Below are positions 1 through 5,578 of a stretch of DNA of 5,578 bases, piece by piece. The stretch spans positions 1 through 5,578 of the forward strand of contig DHMR01000013.1 of NCBI GenBank assembly GCA_002405875.1. The letters run 5' to 3'. Position 1 is the first letter of the stretch. Every line of letters starts with the position of its first letter. Origin of the DNA: a bacterium UBA4637 (GTDB lineage: Bacteria; Bacteroidota; Bacteroidia; Bacteroidales; Bacteroidaceae). The translations under genes were made by a program, and so were the position numbers. The notes beneath the pieces were generated by a model, which was not told where the DNA came from, searched no databases, and saw only the letters and a list, made by a program, of their open reading frames with translations.

Positions 1-1
1 G

Positions 2-373
2 CGTTGCAACGTCTTGAAGATTAACGATGAGGAGTTGGTTACCATCGGTCGCCTCTTCGGTTATCCAGGCTTGGACATCGAGAACAAGTGCTGGTTGATT
101 CTCGGCAAGTACAATCTCGACATGCTCGTATTGACTTGCGGCGTGAATGGTAGCTATGTGTTCGCCCCAGGCGAGCAGTCTTTCCAGGAGACTCCAAAGG
201 TAGAGGTTGCCGATACTGTTGGTGCGGGCGATAGCTTCACCGGTACATTCTGCGCCAGCATCTTGAAGGGTAAGAGCATCAAGGAGGCTCATGAGTTGGC
301 AGTGAAGGTAAGTGCTTATGTTTGCACCCAGAATGGAGCCATGCCTGAGATTCCTGCTGAGTTTACAGAATAA
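2..373 (+). CDS. PfkB-family carbohydrate kinase (fructokinase-like), 3' part only
   Basis: This is the C-terminal 123 codons of a ribokinase/PfkB-family sugar kinase. The family transfers the gamma-phosphate of ATP to a sugar hydroxyl in the cytoplasm. The reading frame is open from base 2 and starts outside the window, so the TTG at 14 is an internal Leu and not the start. The early VLKINDEEL stretch matches the family's 'lKiNeeE' segment. The second PfkB signature, DTVGAGDSFTG (codons at about 212-244), contains the catalytic Asp (GAT at 230-232) and the GAGD anion hole. The gene ends cleanly at TAA 371-373. Family members are usually about 300 aa, so roughly 60% is missing to the left. 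Substrate specificity depends mainly on the missing N-terminal half. Fructokinase is the most likely guess, but ribokinase or adenosine-type kinases are not excluded. Lys codons are nearly all AAG, as in the fumarase gene, which suggests good expression. Confidence 0.93.
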   Translation, partial: RCNVLKINDEELVTIGRLFGYPGLDIENKCWLILGKYNLDMLVLTCGVNGSYVFAPGEQSFQETPKVEVADTVGAGDSFTGTFCASILKGKSIKEAHELAVKVSAYVCTQNGAMPEIPAEFTE

Positions 374-407
374 TTGATAGTTGATATATAGGTTAAAGTT
401 AGTTGGT

Positions 408-445
408 AAACTGCTGTTTGTCGAGAGACGAATGGCAGTTTTTTT
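408..445 (+). terminator. Rho-independent terminator of the sugar kinase gene
   Basis: A 15-bp stem pairs 408-422 with 427-441 without a bulge, with three G-U wobbles at 415/434, 416/433 and 419/430. It closes on a GAGA loop of the GNRA type at 423-426. The 3' arm runs straight into seven T residues (439-445). It lies 35 bases after the kinase stop codon and should isolate the next gene from kinase transcription. Confidence 0.88.
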
Positions 446-454
446 CGTTTTCAG

Positions 455-467
455 CGAAATTATTTCG
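455..467. promoter_or_regulatory. Perfect 13-base palindrome, possible operator
   Basis: CGAAATTATTTCG is a perfect inverted repeat of six bases around a central T. It sits 31 bases upstream of the TATCTTTG element of the following gene, a place where an activator or repressor could bind. The region is AT-rich, so a chance dyad is quite possible. I found no equivalent palindrome before the second paralogue. Confidence 0.25.
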
Positions 468-472
468 TATAA

Positions 473-506
473 TGTGCTCGATAATCATGAAAATGTCGTA
501 TCTTTG
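473..506 (+). promoter_or_regulatory. Bacteroidetes-type promoter of the first HD-GYP-like gene
   Basis: TATCTTTG at 499-506 matches the Bacteroidetes sigma-ABfr -7 consensus TAnnTTTG exactly. The -33 box (TTTG) is weak: the best candidate is TGTG at 473-476. Transcription would start near 510-513, leaving a leader of only about 15-18 bases before the ATG at 528. The hexamer GTGCTC (474-479) also occurs at nearly the same distance before the -7 box of the second paralogue. Confidence 0.75.
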
Positions 507-527
507 CGCCCAATAGCTACTTAATGA

Positions 528-2480
528 ATGAATATAAAGATTGTACTTATCATATTGGCAATTTGGCTCTCGCCTTCCTGCCTATCGTCTGCTAGGGCAC
601 AGGAACCCTTGCAGAGAATGCCAGACTTCAAGCGTTATTTTGAAGCCTTGCTGGAAGACCGTGCCATCTATAAGTGTTATACAGACAGCCTTTTTATCGT
701 AAAGAACAAGACGGAATGGATTAGCTTCGTAAAGCGTCGCACCCGAAAGATTCGGCAACTTTACCAAGCCAACGTAAGCCGGAGAAAGGAATTGGAGGCT
801 TCGTGCCGCACTTGGAGGGGAAAGATCCCTGTCAAGGTTTATGCCGACTTGTTTGACGAATTCTATTCGAAGACACATAATCAGCTGGAATGCGATATTC
901 CGATGACGCTCCATGCCGTCTGTCAGGTTTTGGAGTATGGAGGGGAGCAAGTGATGGACAGCTTGAAGTGCATCAACGTCGTAAACACATGGAAACTTTT
1001 GAGCTATCTCAAGCAATGGAACTTGGGGAAGAATGTGGATTGTCTTCGGAAAGCCTACGAGTGTGGCAAGTTCCTGCTCTCTGATGAGGCCAAGCAATAT
1101 CCCTATTACGACTTTGCCCTCTCGGAAGCCTTGAGATACATGACCAAGACCAATTGGCTGGTTTACCATCTCCAGACGGTGGAAGAGTATCGGGCGTGCT
1201 GTCGAAAACTGGATGAGTTCTTGGCTCGTCCTGACATTCATCAGGTCGTGTCGCCACTCATGTATGGCGAATTGTTCAAAATCCATGAGACAAAAGACGA
1301 AGCCTTGGTACGAAACACCTATTTGGCTGGCGATACTGTGCTGGGCAAACAAGAGGCCGATTCGTTGATGCACGTGGTCGTGGAGCGAAATCTGGCGACC
1401 CCCCGATTGTCTACCTTGTCGTATATTCGCACTCTGTATATGCAGATGGAGTTGGGGCAAATCACTCCCAATGAAGCCCGTGAACGCTGCTTGGAGCGCT
1501 ATCATGCCGTATGGAACAGATTGAAAAACAAAAACTTGACAAGCAGGGAACTGAATGACTATCTGCAGCCTTTCTATACATTTTTCTATATCAACTACAA
1601 GTCTACCGTGTCTTATGAGGAGAAACGAAAGGTCGTGGTGGCAATGTGCCGCGACATCTGTAGGGCATTCATGAATCGCCAAGACCGTCAGGGCACTACC
1701 GACTATGTGAGAGATCTGCTCGGCATTGCCACTTATGATAAGGTAATGATGTATCTTACCCCCACGGAGGTGGGCAATTTCATGAGCACCATGAATGTTG
1801 CTGCCCAGACTTCCACCTATGCCCAGGTAGAAGTATGTTCTGAGATGGCTGCTGACATCATGAAAGATGTGCTGGAATATAAGCCCGAATTGCTTCTAGG
1901 GCAATTGGGATGCAACTCAATAGATGAAATCAGGAAGAAGAGTAAGGAGTTTGTGAAATTCATCAAGGAAGCCGCCTTGTATCATGACATCGGGATGAAC
2001 TCCATCGGCTCGGATACGAAGAGCGAGTTTCGCCCGATGTACGATGATGAGGTCCTGATTTATGAGCGTCATCCGGAATATGGCTTGAATTATCTGAAGC
2101 AGACGCCGGGGCTTTTTCTGTATAGTGACATTGCGCTCGGTCATCACAAGTGGTATAATGGCAAGGGCGGATTTCCGAAGGATTTCGACAACACACAGTC
2201 GCCTGTTCGCATCATGATAGACATCATTTCCTTGAGCGATGGGGTGCTGTTTACCACAAAACGTATGGCGGCCACTCATGTGGATGCTGAGAAGATGGCA
2301 GATGCTGTGATAGCCGAGATCAAGCGTGGAGCGGGTACTGTTTATAATCCCGACTTGGTTGACTTGCTCTTGTTCCACTCAGACATCGCCACTAAGGTAC
2401 GTGGTTTTATACAGACGGAATGGGCAAATAAGTTCTATGCTGTTTTTAAGAAAAAATTCTTTGGTATAAGCGTCAAATAG
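528..2480 (+). CDS. Exported HD-GYP-like domain protein, first paralogue, altered active site
   Basis: A 650-aa protein with no function I can name. An in-frame TGA lies directly before the ATG at 528, so the start cannot be further upstream. Residues 1-24 form a signal peptide: Lys4, a hydrophobic core, then ARA before Gln25 as a signal peptidase I site. No later membrane segment is visible, so the mature protein should be periplasmic or secreted. Residues 25 to about 420 are mostly helical, perhaps TPR-like, and unrecognised. From about 425 to 640 there is an HD-GYP-like domain: H486-D487, H515 followed by G519, H539-H540, a GGFP motif at 547-550, D571 in LSDG, and the NPDLV segment near the C-terminus. 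Two hallmark positions differ from the family: the first His of the HD fold is Gln433, and the Lys after HDxG is Met490. Family members bind two or three metals and hydrolyse phosphodiesters. This copy may be catalytically weak or inactive. It is colinear with the next gene, and I see no terminator between them. Confidence 0.9.
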   Translation: MNIKIVLIILAIWLSPSCLSSARAQEPLQRMPDFKRYFEALLEDRAIYKCYTDSLFIVKNKTEWISFVKRRTRKIRQLYQANVSRRKELEASCRTWRGKIPVKVYADLFDEFYSKTHNQLECDIPMTLHAVCQVLEYGGEQVMDSLKCINVVNTWKLLSYLKQWNLGKNVDCLRKAYECGKFLLSDEAKQYPYYDFALSEALRYMTKTNWLVYHLQTVEEYRACCRKLDEFLARPDIHQVVSPLMYGELFKIHETKDEALVRNTYLAGDTVLGKQEADSLMHVVVERNLATPRLSTLSYIRTLYMQMELGQITPNEARERCLERYHAVWNRLKNKNLTSRELNDYLQPFYTFFYINYKSTVSYEEKRKVVVAMCRDICRAFMNRQDRQGTTDYVRDLLGIATYDKVMMYLTPTEVGNFMSTMNVAAQTSTYAQVEVCSEMAADIMKDVLEYKPELLLGQLGCNSIDEIRKKSKEFVKFIKEAALYHDIGMNSIGSDTKSEFRPMYDDEVLIYERHPEYGLNYLKQTPGLFLYSDIALGHHKWYNGKGGFPKDFDNTQSPVRIMIDIISLSDGVLFTTKRMAATHVDAEKMADAVIAEIKRGAGTVYNPDLVDLLLFHSDIATKVRGFIQTEWANKFYAVFKKKFFGISVK

Positions 2481-2532
2481 CTAATAAAATGGCATGTGAG
2501 GTGCTGAATTAGGTAAAAAAACTTAAAATATG

Positions 2533-2563
2533 GTGCTCTGTATAGCAAAAATAGTTATCTTTG
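2533..2563 (+). promoter_or_regulatory. Bacteroidetes-type promoter of the second HD-GYP-like gene
   Basis: TATCTTTG at 2556-2563 is the same -7 octamer as at 499-506. No good TTTG -33 box is present. GTGCTC at 2533-2538 lies 17 bases upstream, against 19 in the first promoter. Predicted transcription start is about 2567-2570, giving a leader of roughly 40 bases. The preceding 2481-2532 shows no hairpin with a T-run, so read-through from the first paralogue could add to expression. Confidence 0.72.
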
Positions 2564-2608
2564 CATGGTTGTAGAATCATGTAATAGAAAGTATATTGTT
2601 ATAAAAAA

Positions 2609-4543
2609 TTGACGCATCTAAGAATCATAGCACTGTTGTGGTTGGCAAGTTTCTTTCATATTTGCCATGCACAGGTGATGTCTGATCCTTTGGAATGCCC
2701 AGACTTTGAGAAATGCTTCTCGCTCTTGGATGCAAATCGCAAGACTTATAATCTCTATAACGACAGCATCTTCATACTTAAAGACCACGATCAGTGGGTC
2801 AATTTCTTTCGTCGCAGGTCTTTGAAGAATCATCAGCTCTTTGCCGCCAACTCAGAAATCATTTCCACTATATTCAACTATTTCGCTCATGATAAGGCGA
2901 ACATTTCTCATGCTTCTTATTATCGTTTGTTCAAGGGCGTGAAACTCTTGGATGGCGACAAATGCATCGATCCTTTCTTGGGCAACAGGCTTTGCAATGT
3001 TTTGTTGGATTATTACAACGGTGGAAGGTGCCCTGACAGCTTGAATTTCGTCAATAGCGTCAATGTCTTCAAGGGCGTGTATCAGTATGAGATGTTTGTA
3101 TCGGGGCGTGATTCCGTCAATCTTCGTACGTCCTACCAATGCTTCAAGAAGGCTTTAGAGGGAGGAAATTCACATTTCCCTGATTCGTTGGAGGCTAACA
3201 TCATGGCTTTGGACAACTTGACCGTGACTAATTGGCTCATTGCCCACATGCAGCGGATTGATGAATTTGAGTATTACGTTGCCCTCTTGAAGACTCTTCT
3301 CAAGCGTCCTGAGGCATCGGCTCTTATGGACGAAACAGAACATAAGAGAATATTATCCTCCGTCAACAACTCCGATGAGCGATTGTTGCGAAATGTTTAT
3401 CTCGCAGACACTACGGTCATGGAAAAGCAGCACGCCGACTCCTTGATGCGAAAGATTGTGGATGAGAACTTGAAAAAGCCTAACCTTTCAGGTCTCTCTT
3501 ATTCCCGCACCTTGTTGATGCAGGTGAAGCTAGGGCAGATTACGGCAGATGAGGCCTTGCATCTTGCTCGTAAGCATTATCCGCAGCGAATACATGATCT
3601 TGCCAAAAAGCGTTTTACGGATGCCGAACTTAATGCTGCGCTCTTGCCTTATATCAACTATTTCTATCTGAACGACATTGCCCATGTTTCTGATGCCAAG
3701 AAGCGTAGGCGAGTGAGGAAGATTTGCAAGACAATCGTGCAACTTTACCAACAGAGAAAAGACCAGCAGTATACCAATGCCTACGCCAAGACGCTCAATG
3801 TGCTTGTCACTTATCCTAGAGCCATCAAGTATCTTACCGAGCAAGAGCGCATCTATTACCTCAATGAGTTGAATGTGGCCACCCAGGTTACTACTTATGC
3901 CCACTCGGTGCATGTGGCGATGTTGGCGGAGACGCTGATGAAAGGGGTGATTCGTTATCAGCCGGAGCTTTTGGTCGGAGCGTTGGGCGACATGCAAATC
4001 TCAGAGATCCATCGCAAGTATAAAGTTTATCTTAACTTTATCCATGATGCGGCGTTGTATCATGATTTAGGCAAGAATTCCATCATATCGGTCGTAAACA
4101 ATGATTATCGTCCGCTTTCAGAGGAGGAATTTGCGATCATCAAGAAGCATCCCCTGATGGGAGTGGACCTCTTGAAGGTAACCCCAAGTTTGTATGCGAA
4201 GTTCCACGATACTACGCTTGGTCATCATAAATGGTATAATGGAAAGGGTGGCTATCCCGATAGTTTCGACAACACAAAATCGCCTAAGCGTATTTTGATA
4301 GACATTGTGATGTTGTCCGACTGTATGCAAGCCGCCACAGAGCGAGTGGGGCGAAACTATAGGGGTGACAAAACTTTTGCGACAGTAATGAGAGAGTTCC
4401 GGCGTGATGCTGGAACGATGTACAATCCAGACCTCGTGGCATTGATAGATGCCCATCCCGATGTGGCGAAGAAGCTAGCCGACCTCATCAACGATGGTTG
4501 GGTGGACATCTACTATAATATCTATAGCCAGTTTATACAGTGA
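2609..4543 (+). CDS. Exported HD-GYP-like phosphohydrolase, second paralogue, intact active site
   Basis: A 644-aa paralogue of the preceding protein, matching it from end to end with almost no length change: KQ-ADSLM lies at 273-280 here and 274-281 there, and HH is at 539-540 in both. The start is taken as TTG 2609. The frame has a stop at 2585-2587, and the first in-frame ATG (codon 24) would remove the export signal. Residues 1-21 form a signal peptide with likely cleavage after CHA, before Gln22. No other membrane span is seen. The central 22-420 region is mostly helical and unrecognised. The HD-GYP-like domain is complete: H432 (HSVHVAMLAE), H485-D486-L-G-K489, then RPLSEEEFAIIKKHP with H514, H539-H540, GGYP at 547-550, D571, and NPDLV. 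It should be a metal-dependent phosphodiesterase acting outside the cytoplasm. The substrate is unknown, and the usual cytoplasmic role in cyclic di-GMP breakdown does not fit the predicted location. Confidence 0.9.
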   Translation: MTHLRIIALLWLASFFHICHAQVMSDPLECPDFEKCFSLLDANRKTYNLYNDSIFILKDHDQWVNFFRRRSLKNHQLFAANSEIISTIFNYFAHDKANISHASYYRLFKGVKLLDGDKCIDPFLGNRLCNVLLDYYNGGRCPDSLNFVNSVNVFKGVYQYEMFVSGRDSVNLRTSYQCFKKALEGGNSHFPDSLEANIMALDNLTVTNWLIAHMQRIDEFEYYVALLKTLLKRPEASALMDETEHKRILSSVNNSDERLLRNVYLADTTVMEKQHADSLMRKIVDENLKKPNLSGLSYSRTLLMQVKLGQITADEALHLARKHYPQRIHDLAKKRFTDAELNAALLPYINYFYLNDIAHVSDAKKRRRVRKICKTIVQLYQQRKDQQYTNAYAKTLNVLVTYPRAIKYLTEQERIYYLNELNVATQVTTYAHSVHVAMLAETLMKGVIRYQPELLVGALGDMQISEIHRKYKVYLNFIHDAALYHDLGKNSIISVVNNDYRPLSEEEFAIIKKHPLMGVDLLKVTPSLYAKFHDTTLGHHKWYNGKGGYPDSFDNTKSPKRILIDIVMLSDCMQAATERVGRNYRGDKTFATVMREFRRDAGTMYNPDLVALIDAHPDVAKKLADLINDGWVDIYYNIYSQFIQ

Positions 4544-4611
4544 GATGTTTTCTCTGATACCTTTCTCAGGTCGGCACCCTTGTAGATGTGTATGATTTTG
4601 CGTTCTGTCAT
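4522..4611 (-). CDS. Possible 29-aa small protein or gene remnant, antisense to the second paralogue's 3' end
   Basis: On the minus strand an ATG at 4611-4609 opens 29 codons beginning MTERKIIHIYKGADLRK and ending at TAG 4524-4522. It follows a TACCTTTG promoter element by seven bases, so the transcript would have almost no leader. The last seven or so codons overlap the coding end of the second HD-GYP-like gene. The peptide is basic and polar at its start, with no signal sequence or membrane segment, and I do not recognise it. It could be a small protein, the surviving 5' end of a gene truncated when the neighbouring gene arrived, or chance. The promoter position is the only real support. 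Confidence 0.3.
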   Translation of the reverse strand: MTERKIIHIYKGADLRKVSEKTSHCINWL

Positions 4612-4618
4612 TCAGATG

Positions 4619-4626
4619 CAAAGGTA
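4619..4626 (-). promoter_or_regulatory. Minus-strand -7 element TACCTTTG
   Basis: Read on the minus strand this is TACCTTTG, a full match to TAnnTTTG. A TTTG at 4645-4642 could act as a -33 box, but the gap is only 15 bases, shorter than usual, and it lies in the loop of the adjacent terminator hairpin. Transcription would start near 4612-4615, run into the 29-codon ORF and be antisense to the end of the second HD-GYP-like gene. Confidence 0.45.
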
Positions 4627-4661
4627 AAAAAGTCCCGAATGCAAAAACATTCGGGACTTTT
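4626..4661. terminator. Bidirectional terminator between the convergent genes
   Basis: AGTCCCGAATG (4631-4641) pairs perfectly with CATTCGGGACT (4648-4658) around a six-base loop. The A-run at 4626-4630 and the T-run at 4658-4661 extend the stem and give a U-tract on either strand. It lies 83 bases after the stop of the second HD-GYP-like gene and 17 bases after the stop of the fumarase gene. The close spacing suggests it mainly serves fumarase while also stopping plus-strand transcription. Confidence 0.9.
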
Positions 4662-4678
4662 CTAATTAATATTCTTCT

Positions 4679-5578
4679 TTACTTCTGGCACTCCTTGCAA
4701 GGTGTCCAAGGCTTCAACTGCTTGAAGAAGTCGTTGCCCTTGTCATCTACGAGGATGAATGCTGGGAAGTCCTCTACGGTAATCTTCCAGATAGCCTCCA
4801 TGCCGAGCTCTGGGTACTCTACGCACTCGATGCTCTTGATGCTGCTCTGAGAGAGAACGGCGGCAACACCACCGATGGTACCGAGATAGAAGCCACCGTG
4901 CTTCTTGCAGGCGTCTGTTACCACCTGACCACGATTACCCTTGGCAATCATCACGAGGCTACCACCGTGATCCTGGAACTCGTCAACGTATGGGTCCATA
5001 CGGTTGGCTGTGGTAGGTCCCATAGAGCCACATGGATAACCCTCTGGAGTCTTAGCTGGTCCTGCATAGAGGATAGGGTGGTCCTTGAAGTACTGTGGCA
5101 AATCCTCGCCAGCGTCCAATCGAGCCTTGAGCTTAGCGTGAGCGATGTCGCGAGCCACGATGATGGTACCCTTCAAGCTCACACGTGTGCTAACAGGATA
5201 CTTGGTCAACTCAGCACGTACAGCGTCGATACCCTTGTCGAGGTCGATCTCGATGCCCTTGGCACCCTCGCCTGGCTTACGCAACTCCTCAGGAATCAAC
5301 TCTGATGGGTTCTCGTCCATCTTCTCCAACCAGATACCGTCCTTGTTGATCTTAGCCTTGATGTTACGGTCGGCAGAACAGCTTACGCCCATACCGATAG
5401 GACAGCTTGCGCCATGGCGTGGCAAACGAATCACACGGATGTCGTGAGCCAAGTACTTACCACCAAACTGAGCACCGAGGCCAATCTTGTGAGCCTCTTC
5501 GAGGAGCTTGTTCTCCAAGTCGATGTCACGGAATGCACGACCTGTCTCATCGCCAGTGGTAGGCAACTCATCGTAGTA
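4679..5578 (-). CDS. fumA: Class I fumarate hydratase (iron-sulfur type), C-terminal part
   Basis: This is the last 299 codons of a class I fumarase, the cytoplasmic [4Fe-4S] enzyme that interconverts fumarate and malate. In an anaerobe of this type it would serve the reductive branch towards succinate. The frame is open through base 5578, so the start lies to the right. The full enzyme is about 540-550 aa and roughly 45% is missing. The [21 protein letters not shown] region carries the third cluster-ligand Cys (codon at 5404-5402, corresponding to Cys318 of E. coli FumA). The other two ligands are outside the window. In the beta domain, GPTTANRMD and AKGNRG keep the Thr, Arg and Lys of the known active site with the expected 4- and 20-residue spacing (Thr codon 5014-5012, Lys codon 4942-4940). 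[13 protein letters not shown] and [16 protein letters not shown] are also typical. The tail ends in a CKEC pair. The sequence cannot separate fumA from fumB. Its promoter is outside the window. Confidence 0.97.
   Translation of the reverse strand, partial: YYDELPTTGDETGRAFRDIDLENKLLEEAHKIGLGAQFGGKYLAHDIRVIRLPRHGASCPIGMGVSCSADRNIKAKINKDGIWLEKMDENPSELIPEELRKPGEGAKGIEIDLDKGIDAVRAELTKYPVSTRVSLKGTIIVARDIAHAKLKARLDAGEDLPQYFKDHPILYAGPAKTPEGYPCGSMGPTTANRMDPYVDEFQDHGGSLVMIAKGNRGQVVTDACKKHGGFYLGTIGGVAAVLSQSSIKSIECVEYPELGMEAIWKITVEDFPAFILVDDKGNDFFKQLKPWTPCKECQK

Noticed and set aside
524..595. Overlapping out-of-frame ORF from ATG 524, 23 codons, just before the real start at 528
   Set aside because: It shares the first bases of the first HD-GYP-like gene, ends after 23 codons and has no support beyond an ATG. 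The frame at 528 has the signal peptide and the full domain.
528..610. Lipoprotein signal for the first paralogue (Cys18 in LSPSC)
   Set aside because: The residues before Cys18 (S-P-S) do not fit a lipobox, whereas ARA before Gln25 is a good signal peptidase I site.
582..1682. Long minus-strand open frame of 366 codons opposite the first HD-GYP-like gene
   Set aside because: It lies wholly inside a gene with a clear signal peptide, domain and paralogue. Its translation shows no recognisable motif and looks like a His/Gln/Ile-rich antisense shadow, and no TAnnTTTG element was noted for it.
1917..2378. Minus-strand open frames opposite the HD domains of both paralogues (also 3530-3997 and 4118-4456)
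   Set aside because: Shadows of conserved coding sequence with no motif of their own. Similar shadows in both copies follow from the paralogy.
528..4543. Cyclic-nucleotide defence system (CBASS-like) built on the HD-GYP pair
   Set aside because: No nucleotidyltransferase, effector or membrane-killing protein is in the window, neighbours are housekeeping genes, and the proteins are predicted to be exported.
4898..5305. Plus-strand open frame of 135 codons opposite fumarase
   Set aside because: Antisense shadow of a highly conserved enzyme gene; no family motif, promoter or start context of its own.

Overview
The window looks like a chromosomal segment of a gut or oral Bacteroidales bacterium, most likely of the Prevotella / Segatella type. 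The reasons are moderate GC, start codons without clear Shine-Dalgarno sites, and three copies of the Bacteroidetes -7 promoter element TAnnTTTG (TATCTTTG twice, TACCTTTG once). The oxygen-labile class I fumarase also fits an anaerobe. Assignment to a genus is inference, because there is no rRNA in the window.

Layout. The left edge holds the 3' end of a PfkB-family sugar kinase gene (2-373, +), closed by a strong hairpin terminator (408-445). Next come two colinear paralogous genes, 528-2480 (+, 650 aa) and 2609-4543 (+, 644 aa), each with its own TATCTTTG promoter. Each encodes a protein with a cleavable signal peptide, about 400 residues of mostly helical sequence I do not recognise, and a C-terminal HD-GYP-like phosphohydrolase domain. 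A bidirectional terminator (4626-4661) separates the second paralogue from the convergent class I fumarase gene (4679-5578, -), which runs off the right edge. Between that terminator and the second paralogue, the minus strand has a TACCTTTG element directly before a 29-codon ORF that reads antisense into the end of the second paralogue.

Interpretation. The two edge genes are ordinary central metabolism. The tandem HD-GYP-like pair is the unusual part. HD-GYP domains normally act in the cytoplasm on cyclic dinucleotides, but these proteins are predicted to be exported and have no later membrane segment. The first copy has lost two otherwise conserved active-site residues (His to Gln at 433, Lys to Met at 490), while the second keeps the full set. 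This suggests a catalytic copy paired with a degenerate, possibly regulatory or substrate-binding copy. Substrate and role are unknown. Nothing in the window shows a signalling partner, a defence module, a mobile element, an RNA gene or a CRISPR array.
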